From a virus, in IMG/VR virus record IMGVR_UViG_3300018890_000001, positions 1-64,000 of that record: a DNA stretch of 64,000 bases; one strand, 5' to 3'. Below the pieces are notes generated by a model. That model was given only the letters and a program-made list of their open reading frames with translations. It had not been told where the DNA came from and made no database searches. The translations under genes and the position numbers were made by a program. Below, one piece after another: positions 49,754 through 56,933 of this stretch (its first letter is position 1; the number at the start of each line of letters is the position of its first letter).

Positions 49754-51537
49754 TGAAGCACATCGCTGCAAAGCTTGTTTTAAGTGGTTTAGCGATTTTA
49801 ATGGCGGTCGCGCCAGTTCCATTTGAAAAGTGGGCTTGGCAGCGAGTTGGGCTTGGCATTCTGGGATTGGCGGGAATAACTTCTACTAAGTCCAAAATTG
49901 ACCAGGAGATGGAGGAACAGCATTTAGTTGATGTTCAAGTTTTTGAAGAAAAACTGTACGAAAGACAACTTACTGAATTACAGCGCGGGCTAGCCCTGGA
50001 AGCTGCGCGACAACAAGAAGCTATTCGGTTTGACTTACAAACTAAAATGGCGACCGCTGACTACCAAGGCGCGTTTGTCACCATCATGGAAGAAAAGCAC
50101 CCTTACTACCTTGATGCTTTACAAGCACAACAACAAGCTGCTTTAGAGGCTCAAAAACGAGCGTATTCTGCTGAAGGTGGATTGGTTGACCGTGTTGGTG
50201 AAATGATTGAAGTTGGGGTGATCGGAGCTGAGACAGGTATTAACCTAGAAACTGGTGTACAGCAAAATTCAATCCCTAAATATTTAAGGAGTTTCGTTTC
50301 AACTACTTGTTTGGCTTGGGGCGCGCAAGGTAGCGGTAAATCGTGGTTTGTTCGCTATTTAGCAAAAATTAAGGTTGATAAAGGATATCGCGTTATCGTC
50401 TTCGATCCAAACAGCAATCAAGCTGCTTGGAGAGGTGTAGAACTCATCAATACTTACGAAGCTATTGAAGAGAAGATGCGTTGGTATATCGAAGAAGTAA
50501 TGTCGCGCTACCAAGTGTTTACAGCTTCTGATTATGACGAAGACGTTTGGCGGGCGCAACTTTGGACTGACGGTAAAGCAATTAGTGTTATTTGCGAAGA
50601 GGTTACAACCTATGCCGATTTTATCCCAGACACCGAATTAGTTAAACAGTTTATCAAGGTGGCGACTACATTAAGTCGAAAGCAAGAGATGCCAGTTACG
50701 TTTGTTACCCACAACAATACGCAAACTTGTTTCGGCAATATCAAAGGTCTTGGTCAGTTAATCGCGGATATGCAACAAATTAAGTTGATTCCCAAAACAG
50801 ACCCACAAACAGATCAGCCAGTTGCATCTGGTCGGGCGCAGGTGCGATCGAACAGCGAACAAAATTGGGTGGATGTTACAGTACCGAGAATTACCTCAAA
50901 AATTACAGATTTTACCCGAATAACACAGGTTATTTCTACCCAAGAACAGTCAGATATTGTTGATACTGAGACATCGAATCCTGTGGATAATTCCGTAGAG
51001 CTAGATCAAAACGAGATTAATTTGATTACCAGTATCGAAACTCAAAAAGAGCAACTCGACGCGACTTTCAATAAAACCTACAATCCGCTAGATCACTTCA
51101 TGCAAGAAGCTAGTCAAGAGCAGTTGGAAGAGATGATCAAAAGTTGGCGAGCGTTGGCTGATACGTCGCGATCAGACGTATCAGATACTTTGATACAAAA
51201 AAACGCATCTGATACGCATCAATCGCCAGAACCTGCACAGGATAACGGTTCGCGACGTATTTGGGATGTATCAGATTTCCGTAAAAACCTACCAGATCGC
51301 CAAGAGGAGGTGATGTTTCGAGAGTTGGATACATTTTTTCAAAACGTATCTCGTAGTCCCAACAGAATTATTAAAGAAGCGTGGGGACTCTCAAATGGGA
51401 ATGTTTACAGTTCAATTGGAAAACCATGTTTTGTCTATTTAGTGACAAAATATGGCACTGACGAGCACAAGACTTCCCCGAAGTTCGCAAAACACATTGG
51501 AGAATACTTGGGTTCTGATGACGCTAATGACGAGTAA
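49753..51537 (+). CDS. Membrane-anchored P-loop ATPase, FtsK/HerA/VirD4-like
   Basis: 594 residues. Two short N-terminal membrane helices (about 5-22, 30-45), a coiled-coil region (50-150), then the motor: CLAWGAQGSGKSWF (Walker A near residue 195), YRVIVFDPNSN, ISVICEEVTTYADF (Walker B), VTFVTHNN (sensor). The C-terminal 100 residues look like a winged helix (FRELDTFFQNVSRSPNRIIK), as in FtsK gamma, after a linker repeating S-D-T/V. It probably moves DNA or protein at the membrane. VirD4-like coupling, packaging and segregation are all possible. It is the core of the operon. Confidence 0.68.
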   Translation: MKHIAAKLVLSGLAILMAVAPVPFEKWAWQRVGLGILGLAGITSTKSKIDQEMEEQHLVDVQVFEEKLYERQLTELQRGLALEAARQQEAIRFDLQTKMATADYQGAFVTIMEEKHPYYLDALQAQQQAALEAQKRAYSAEGGLVDRVGEMIEVGVIGAETGINLETGVQQNSIPKYLRSFVSTTCLAWGAQGSGKSWFVRYLAKIKVDKGYRVIVFDPNSNQAAWRGVELINTYEAIEEKMRWYIEEVMSRYQVFTASDYDEDVWRAQLWTDGKAISVICEEVTTYADFIPDTELVKQFIKVATTLSRKQEMPVTFVTHNNTQTCFGNIKGLGQLIADMQQIKLIPKTDPQTDQPVASGRAQVRSNSEQNWVDVTVPRITSKITDFTRITQVISTQEQSDIVDTETSNPVDNSVELDQNEINLITSIETQKEQLDATFNKTYNPLDHFMQEASQEQLEEMIKSWRALADTSRSDVSDTLIQKNASDTHQSPEPAQDNGSRRIWDVSDFRKNLPDRQEEVMFRELDTFFQNVSRSPNRIIKEAWGLSNGNVYSSIGKPCFVYLVTKYGTDEHKTSPKFAKHIGEYLGSDDANDE

Positions 51538-51576
51538 TCTATGTTTAATTAATCAAACTACCAAACCAGGGGTTAA

Positions 51577-51882
51577 ATGCAACTTATCCAATTTCTTTTT
51601 TTGATTGGGGTTTCGTGTCTACTTTTCATGTTTCTTTTTTCAGGGGTGATCGGTTACTTCTTTTACTCTTTGTCACACGGTGCTCCGCCGCTGGAAGTAA
51701 CGACACCAACACTTCTTCATTGGGAAAACCTACCGAAAGTTTCCAAGAAAACGTTACTTCCAGCGATTACTATGCTTACCGCTCTCTGGGTGTTAATCGG
51801 TTCAGGGGAATCTAAGAAAGAAGACGACAAAAGTGGAAAAAGCAAAGGACGTACTCGGAGACGCCACCAAGATGAAGATTAA
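51577..51882 (+). CDS. Small membrane protein
   Basis: 101 residues: helix at about 5-25, a second at about 60-76, then a Lys/Arg/Asp-rich tail. No family recognised. Confidence 0.55.
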   Translation: MQLIQFLFLIGVSCLLFMFLFSGVIGYFFYSLSHGAPPLEVTTPTLLHWENLPKVSKKTLLPAITMLTALWVLIGSGESKKEDDKSGKSKGRTRRRHQDED

Positions 51883-51907
51883 AAATTCACACTCTTGAGG
51901 AAAACCC

Positions 51908-52603
51908 ATGTATTTAGAAAAGACGGATTGTGACAACTTTGTTGAAGACCTTTGGATCAATAATATGGATGAAGGGATTCAGGTTGTAGGTGCTAAAGAT
52001 TCGTTCAAGTTAAACGCTATTTGCCAGCTACTTGAAAAATTAAGTCCAGACCCTACTGAGATTTTTGTGTTGAGTCCAGATATCGAGCAGAAACAATTTT
52101 GGGATTTGGCAGGTATCCCGATCGCCCAAGATTTGAATCAAATTGCGTCCTCGCTCCGTCAATTACTTCAGGAATTGCATAAAAGGCAAAGCATTTTCCG
52201 CATTTTTATCGGACATCACATCAACTGCGTAATCGAGATCGATGATTTGCATGATGCACTTGTTGAGCGAGGGCTCAGTTTGGGTATTGAGTACGACGCG
52301 CGAGAATTGAATGAAGCTGTGGCAGAACTTCGAGATCTTGGTCCAAGAGTTGGCATTACTGTTATTGCATGTACAAAATCTGAACCGTATTGGAACCACT
52401 GCCTTTATTCGGGAGAATCAGCGATCCGATTCGCGAAAACCGCGAGTCAAGATGTTCTTGAGGAAGTTAGTAACCAAGCATACCCGTGTTGCTTTACGAT
52501 CGCCAACGATGTCTATTTAATGTCGGTGACAGACCATCTTACGTCGTCTATACCTCGGGTGATCGCTTTGATTTCTGAAAACAAACGGGCGATCGCGCTG
52601 TAG
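51908..52603 (+). CDS. ATPase-like protein without P-loop, partner of the membrane ATPase
   Basis: A 231-residue protein. IQVVGAKDSFKLNAICQLLE aligns with a Walker A region but lacks GKS/T. NCVIEIDDLHDALVERG sits in the Walker B position and GITVIACTKSEPYWNHCL matches the sensor strand VTFVTHNN of the ATPase at 49753. Strand order is that of a RecA/HerA core. Likely an inactive paralogue of the motor, acting as a structural or regulatory subunit. Confidence 0.5.
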   Translation: MYLEKTDCDNFVEDLWINNMDEGIQVVGAKDSFKLNAICQLLEKLSPDPTEIFVLSPDIEQKQFWDLAGIPIAQDLNQIASSLRQLLQELHKRQSIFRIFIGHHINCVIEIDDLHDALVERGLSLGIEYDARELNEAVAELRDLGPRVGITVIACTKSEPYWNHCLYSGESAIRFAKTASQDVLEEVSNQAYPCCFTIANDVYLMSVTDHLTSSIPRVIALISENKRAIAL

Positions 52604-52648
52604 ATTCATTTTTCAAATACTAATCAAACACAACCATAGGAGGTTCTC

Positions 52649-52909
52649 ATGATTTCTCAAAATTACATCGGCGTCGAGTCAATCAATATTCATTCTTCAG
52701 CGAACGTGACAATTCATAAGGGAGATGCGTTTCAAGTAAAGATTACACCACTATCTGAGGGCAGATACAATATAGCGAATTATGGTATAATATGTATAGA
52801 AAAGAAAATGACACTACACAGATTCAACAAAGCGAATAAATCGAGACAACTCGAAGCAGCCATTGAAGTAGAAGATCGTCACTTTTGTAAAACCAAAATA
52901 AATATTTAA
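52649..52909 (+). CDS. Hypothetical small protein
   Basis: 86 residues with AGGAGG ribosome site. Beta-rich, no family recognised. Last gene of the operon. Confidence 0.5.
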   Translation: MISQNYIGVESINIHSSANVTIHKGDAFQVKITPLSEGRYNIANYGIICIEKKMTLHRFNKANKSRQLEAAIEVEDRHFCKTKINI

Positions 52910-52959
52910 TTTATTTCAAAAATAAATCAAGATATTTCGGATCAGTGATTCGTAAGTTG

Positions 52960-52988
52960 TTGAAAACGTTAAACACAGTCAGTATAGT
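52960..52988 (+). promoter_or_regulatory. Promoter of the candidate small RNA
   Basis: TTGAAA (52960), 17 nt, TATAGT (52983). Not of the GTAGTC class. Confidence 0.62.
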
Positions 52989-52994
52989 GCGCGA

Positions 52995-53115
52995 CATTAT
53001 ACAGATTAAGACCGAGAGATGAGAATTCTTGCGGTCAAAACTTGCTCCCACCAGAGGTGGATCTAGAGCGAACAAAAAGCCCGCCTTATCCTGACTGGAT
53101 TTGGAGGGCTTTTTG
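52995..53115 (+). ncRNA. Candidate structured small RNA, about 120 nt
   Basis: It has a promoter upstream, no reading frame of note, and three helices in order: GACCG / CGGTC (53010, 53032), CCACC AGA GGTGG (53048-53060), and a terminator AAAAAGCCC / GGGCTTTTT (53075, 53105) with T-rich tail. It lies between two coding units. No known RNA family is recognised. Confidence 0.52.
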
Positions 53116-53156
53116 TTTTAATATTTTCATAAATGCTGTATATTAACAATGTAGCT
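53116..53156 (+). promoter_or_regulatory. Promoter of the shared GTAGTC class
   Basis: Weak -35 (TTTTAA, 53116), TATATT (53139), 6 nt, GTAGCT (53151). Confidence 0.58.
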
Positions 53157-53169
53157 ATGAGCAACTAAT

Positions 53170-53484
53170 ATGCGCGTACATCTTAACAATCATGACAATC
53201 AATGTTCGGTAAAAGAGTATAATAGCCTGCAAAGAGAATATGGTTGTTGTTTTGAAAAACTAAAGGTAACGGATAGGTGTATGATTTTGGCTGTTTTAGC
53301 TGTTTCATTGCACAATTTGCTTATGAATGATCCGTTTAGAAGTATGACTACGTATAATTTGTATGAAACTGCTATGTCAATAATGGCAAGAGATTGCTGT
53401 ACAAGGTTGATGGGCTTGACTTTTGAACATATGACGTGTGCCTGTAGCGCACTTCTGTCTCAATTGAACTTACCACGAGAATAA
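53170..53484 (+). CDS. Hypothetical Cys-rich protein
   Basis: 104 residues with nine Cys, including CCF, CCTR and CAC, mostly in predicted helices. No recognised family. Confidence 0.5.
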   Translation: MRVHLNNHDNQCSVKEYNSLQREYGCCFEKLKVTDRCMILAVLAVSLHNLLMNDPFRSMTTYNLYETAMSIMARDCCTRLMGLTFEHMTCACSALLSQLNLPRE

Positions 53485-53487
53485 AAT

Positions 53488-53537
53488 AAAAAAAGCGGGC
53501 GATCGAATATATTGATTCGATCGCCCGCTTCTTTTTT
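53488..53537. terminator. Terminator with GATCG core
   Basis: AAGCGGGCGATCGAAT / ATTCGATCGCCCGCTT. Confidence 0.9.
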
Positions 53538-53546
53538 ATTTCAAAG

Positions 53547-53580
53547 AAAAACCGTCTATTGGATCAGAATAGACGGTTTC
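53547..53580 (-). terminator. Terminator of the 53631 gene
   Basis: AAACCGTCTATT / AATAGACGGTTT with T5 on the minus strand. Confidence 0.85.
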
Positions 53581-53630
53581 CTTATGAATGTGTTCCGCCG
53601 CTGTTTTAATAACGACTTCATTATCATACA

Positions 53631-54662
53631 TCATTTTTGCACGTTGTCAACTTTTATTTTTGCTTTATCTAAAATTGCTTTTACCTTTTTATACTTCTCT
53701 GCACCGACTTTGCTCCGACCTTCGTAATACGCTTCTATATTGTCGCGAAAAAAAGAAGCCACCTTTCCGACCACCTCCTGCGCGACAGCTTCGACTTTTT
53801 TCTCGGAGTTACCGATCGCCTTCGTTGCTGCTTCAAATCCAGCAACCGTCGCAGTACCGATATCGTTCATCATTTCTTGAGTGTTGCGACCAACTCGTTT
53901 AAGTTGTTCACGCGCTTCTGCTTGAGCTTCTTTGCGATCAAGTTCATTCTCGACTTTTTTTCTGGAACCTTCGTAAAATTCTTCGTCGGTAACATTTCTC
54001 TGGGTCGCAGTATCGATTGCTTTATTGATCACACCGTCAACCGCATCTTTGAAAGTTTGAACGACAACTTCTTTGAGGGTTCTACTTTTGATTGGGGCAC
54101 TTAAATCATTCAGTGTACGGTCGAGAGCTTCAGTTGTTCGGTCTTTTGCGTCGAGCAACATCTCCTTGTGTTCGTAATCGCTTACGTCAAGAATCAATTC
54201 GGTGATGAGTTTATTGGCTTCACTTTTGGGTAAAACTTTTTGTAATTCGTAATCAAGATCCGATATAGCGCGATCGCGCTCGTCAACATCAACACCTTTG
54301 AGATCTTTGCCAGATAGTGCTACAGCGGGCGCTAATTTTTTTAAAACCGCATCTCGGTAAGCCGTCTCGCCACCGGACACTTTTGCCCAGACTTTTGCGA
54401 CTGGATCTGACGTGCCTGCAAGTCTTTTAGCAATTGTGGCGATCGCCTCCTGGCGTTCAGGAGTATCGGCTTTCCATATTTTTTGTTCTTTATCGAGAAA
54501 AACATTTAATTTTTCACCGTCTGACATAGCTGACGCTGATTTTGCCCATTTACCGTCAGCGGATCGAACGCGGTTTTGCTCGCGATCGTAATCTGAGAGT
54601 TGGGCACCTGCTACGATTAGCTGTGTTTCTAAAATTTTTAATTGAAAATCAGTATATGTCAT
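53631..54662 (-). CDS. Coiled-coil protein, probable virion protein
   Basis: 343 residues from MTYTDFQLKILETQL. Almost all helix. YDREQNRVRSADGKWAKS near residue 30 resembles the R-x-x-x-G-K-W-A motif common at the start of phage virion and scaffold proteins. Several long amphipathic helices follow (EFYEGSRKKVENELDRKEAQ). It could be internal tail or scaffold protein. The TnpB element is inserted just upstream of its start. Confidence 0.52.
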   Translation of the reverse strand: MTYTDFQLKILETQLIVAGAQLSDYDREQNRVRSADGKWAKSASAMSDGEKLNVFLDKEQKIWKADTPERQEAIATIAKRLAGTSDPVAKVWAKVSGGETAYRDAVLKKLAPAVALSGKDLKGVDVDERDRAISDLDYELQKVLPKSEANKLITELILDVSDYEHKEMLLDAKDRTTEALDRTLNDLSAPIKSRTLKEVVVQTFKDAVDGVINKAIDTATQRNVTDEEFYEGSRKKVENELDRKEAQAEAREQLKRVGRNTQEMMNDIGTATVAGFEAATKAIGNSEKKVEAVAQEVVGKVASFFRDNIEAYYEGRSKVGAEKYKKVKAILDKAKIKVDNVQK

Positions 54663-54861
54663 CGGATTACCTGCGATAATACAGCAATTCAAAACGAGCT
54701 GCGGTTTTGGGTTTTTAGTTGATGTGAGCGTGAAGCCCTACGAGCCACCGAAGATGCGCGTCGGGACAAAAGCGCAGCCAAAAAATAAATTGAGCTGTAG
54801 CAAATAAATAATCGTTTTTGTGCGTTATGATGATTTTATCAGTATTCCGCACACCTGATAA

Positions 54862-56058
54862 ATGTATAAAGCTTACAAGTACAGAATTTACCCCACAAGT
54901 GATCAAGAGGTTTTGCTCGCAAAATCTTTTGGGTGCGCACGATGGTTCTGGAACTACGCTTTAAACCTGTGTCAAGAAACCTACAAGCATACTGGTAAGG
55001 GATTGTCTAGGGGCTACATACAAGGCTTACTTCCTACACTCAAAAAAGAGTACGAATGGCTAAAAGAGCCATATGCTCAATGTTTGCAGGCGGTTGCGCT
55101 CAATCTATCTACAGCCTACAAAAACTTTTTTGAGAAGCGGGCGATGCCCCCAAAGTTTAAAAACAAGTACAGTAGACAGTCGATCAGCTATCCGCAAAAC
55201 ATAAAGTTCGATGGGGACTATATCAACTTACCTAAGATTGGTCTAGTTTTCTGTCGAAGACACCGTGATTTCGTAGGTGACATTAAAACTGTTACCGTTT
55301 CTCGAAACCCAGACGGTAAACACTTTGTTTCTGTTTTGATTGACGACGGGAAAGAACACCCTGAGCTAGTCGCAGTAGATAAGACTATTGGCATTGACGT
55401 GGGGTTGACTCATTTTGCAGTCACCAGTGATGGTTCTAAATTTGACAATCCCAAGCATTTCGTCAAGCGTCAACGGAACTTAAAGCGCAAACAACAGAAG
55501 CTTTCTCGCAAAAAGAAAGGCAGTCAAAACCGGAAAAAGGCAAAACGGGCTGTAGCCAAAGTCCACTCCAAAATTGCCAGATGTCGCGAAGATTTTCTAC
55601 ATAAGCTATCCCGCAAGATAGTCAACGAAAACCAAGTTATTGCAGTAGAAAATCTCAATATCAAGGGCATGGTCAAAAATCATAATCTAGCCAAAGCTAT
55701 TAGTGACGTTGGTTGGGGGATGTTTTGCACGATGCTTAAGTACAAGTCGAAGAACGAAGGAAGAAGACAATACGTCGAAATCGATAGATGGTTCCCTAGC
55801 TCTAAGACTTGCCATGTATGCCTAAATCAAATCAAGCAGCTTACGCTTGACGTTAGAGCATGGACTTGCAAACATTGTGAAACACACCATGACCGTGATA
55901 TCAACGCAGCAATCAATATTAGAAATGAAGCCTTGCGGATTTTGGCATTAGGAATTAGTGCTTCTGCCTGTGGAGGGGATGTAAGTCGATCCGGTAAAAC
56001 TTCGGTTTTGTTGGACGCTATCCCCATTGAATCAGGAAGCCAGACGATGACCGATTAA
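54862..56058 (+). CDS. tnpB: TnpB RNA-guided nuclease
   Basis: 398 residues, full length. N-terminal MYKAYKYRIYPTSDQEVLL, OrfB zinc-ribbon protein layout. RuvC-like residues: D in GIDVGLTHFAV, E in AVENLNIKGM, D in HDRDINAAINI. Zinc finger from CHVC and CKHC. The C-terminus (GGDVSRSGKT...) is encoded over the right end, which serves as the guide RNA scaffold. It cuts DNA at sites matching its guide next to TTGAT-type motifs, which keeps the element in place. All key residues are present. Confidence 0.93.
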   Translation: MYKAYKYRIYPTSDQEVLLAKSFGCARWFWNYALNLCQETYKHTGKGLSRGYIQGLLPTLKKEYEWLKEPYAQCLQAVALNLSTAYKNFFEKRAMPPKFKNKYSRQSISYPQNIKFDGDYINLPKIGLVFCRRHRDFVGDIKTVTVSRNPDGKHFVSVLIDDGKEHPELVAVDKTIGIDVGLTHFAVTSDGSKFDNPKHFVKRQRNLKRKQQKLSRKKKGSQNRKKAKRAVAKVHSKIARCREDFLHKLSRKIVNENQVIAVENLNIKGMVKNHNLAKAISDVGWGMFCTMLKYKSKNEGRRQYVEIDRWFPSSKTCHVCLNQIKQLTLDVRAWTCKHCETHHDRDINAAINIRNEALRILALGISASACGGDVSRSGKTSVLLDAIPIESGSQTMTD

Positions 56059-56073
56059 TTGGCCGTCGTCTGG
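56040..56073 (+). ncRNA. Right-end hairpin of the element, end of the omega RNA
   Basis: CCAGACGATGACC and GGCCGTCGTCTGG form an imperfect 13-bp stem. In this superfamily the right-end RNA guides TnpB; the guide would be the bases just after the end, which here fall in the tail tube gene end. Confidence 0.6.
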
Positions 56074-56077
56074 TAAT

Positions 56078-56659
56078 TCACACAATACCAGCTCTGCCGG
56101 TCATACGGTTGAAGCGGTTTTGGTTTTGTAGATCACCCAAAGCAACGCCTCTAGAAGCTGCTCTGGTTACAACACGCGCATCATCGTAAGAAATAGTGCA
56201 TTCCAACATCGTTGCACCGTCGCCGTCGGTCGAATCGATATCGGCGTCCGGTATTGTATATTTCATGCACCATACGCCTTCCAGGTCTGCGAACGCTGAT
56301 TGTAAATCATCTCCAGATTCGGCAAACTGACCCGGTTTTCCTGTAAATGTTCGCAAAAACTCAATCTCGGCGTTGCGCTTGTAGTTCGGATTTACGCCAC
56401 CAAGCCCCTTGTCTACGGCTTGCTCGAACCAATCGAGGTAAGCTTCGCGGGAAGTGTCATCCGAAAAGTGCAACGTGATTGTAAACTCGCCCGGTTCAAC
56501 GCGACCACCAGTGACTTTTGTGCCATCGGGCAGTTCGATCGCCCCAACGGCCACATCAATAGTACCGCGCTGGGTAATTACGATTTCGGGCAGACCAGCA
56601 ACGCGGAAACGTTGCTTGGCTTTTTTGAAAATATTTTGCTGTAATGTCTGCTTTTGCAT
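56078..56659 (-). CDS. Phage tail tube protein (gp19-like)
   Basis: A 193-residue protein with the usual size and beta-rich pattern of contractile tail tubes: FRVAGLPEIVITQRGTIDVA, ELPDGTKVTGGRVEPGEFTITLHFSD, the Asp/Glu-rich loop, and LECTISYDDARV near the end. It forms the inner channel for DNA. It is next to the sheath gene on the same strand, as in most myophages; 274 nt separate the two. Confidence 0.75.
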   Translation of the reverse strand: MQKQTLQQNIFKKAKQRFRVAGLPEIVITQRGTIDVAVGAIELPDGTKVTGGRVEPGEFTITLHFSDDTSREAYLDWFEQAVDKGLGGVNPNYKRNAEIEFLRTFTGKPGQFAESGDDLQSAFADLEGVWCMKYTIPDADIDSTDGDGATMLECTISYDDARVVTRAASRGVALGDLQNQNRFNRMTGRAGIV

Positions 56660-56682
56660 GATGGAGTTTCCCAGATAAAAGG

Positions 56683-56884
56683 ATTGACACTCCCCAGACT
56701 GAAGTTGAGGGGATTCTTAATTCAGCGACTAACCTTAAAATTTCCTGTCCTTACGGCAATACTCAAACCTTTCAACCGTGGGATACACCAATTGACGAGT
56801 CTAAGTTCAGAAGCATCCCAGCGGGTTTGTCTCCAAAAGCGTACTAGGATATTTCCCTAGAGTTTGGGTATGCCCTACCCTACT
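56683..56884 (+). mobile_element. Probable IS200/IS605-derived remnant between sheath and tube
   Basis: TTGACACTCCCCAGACTGA, then GAGGGGATTCTT, forms the CCCC / GGGG subterminal hairpin seen at ends of cyanobacterial IS200/IS605 elements; the following 170 nt have no reading frame. I recognise the pattern from such elements but cannot place both ends. It may be a non-autonomous relative (PATE-like). Confidence 0.42.
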
Positions 56885-56891
56885 TAGCGAT

Positions 56892-56933
56892 TTCGACCGT
56901 CGAAAATTTTTCAACCTCGACGGTCAGTGAAAA
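56892..56933 (-). promoter_or_regulatory. Intergenic hairpin after the sheath gene
   Basis: GACCGTCGA and TCGACGGTC pair around a 14-nt loop, just after the sheath stop. It lacks a terminal T-run, so it is more likely an mRNA stabiliser or partial attenuator that sets the tube-to-sheath ratio than a terminator. Confidence 0.5.

Larger units (their letters stand above)
54724..56083 (+). mobile_element. IS1341-type (IS605 superfamily) element carrying tnpB only
   Basis: Left end after TTGAT (54719-54723), the usual target motif of this superfamily, followed by a subterminal imperfect hairpin region. Right end near 56083 after the hairpin at 56040. No tnpA is present, so movement would need help in trans. 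It lies between the coiled-coil gene and the tail tube gene, touching the stop of the latter, and does not visibly break a gene. The exact right boundary is uncertain by a few bases. Confidence 0.72.

Noticed and set aside
51159-51272. Six GATAC/GTATC words and a 9-bp inverted repeat within the ATPase gene as a DNA-binding site
   Set aside because: They lie in the coding sequence of a linker with repeated Ser-Asp-Thr/Val, which explains most of the words. The inverted repeat TGATACGTC / GACGTATCA alone remains a weak candidate.
53877-54104. Plus-strand open frames across the coiled-coil and other structural genes
   Set aside because: They are shadows of the real minus-strand genes, without ribosome sites or protein-like composition.
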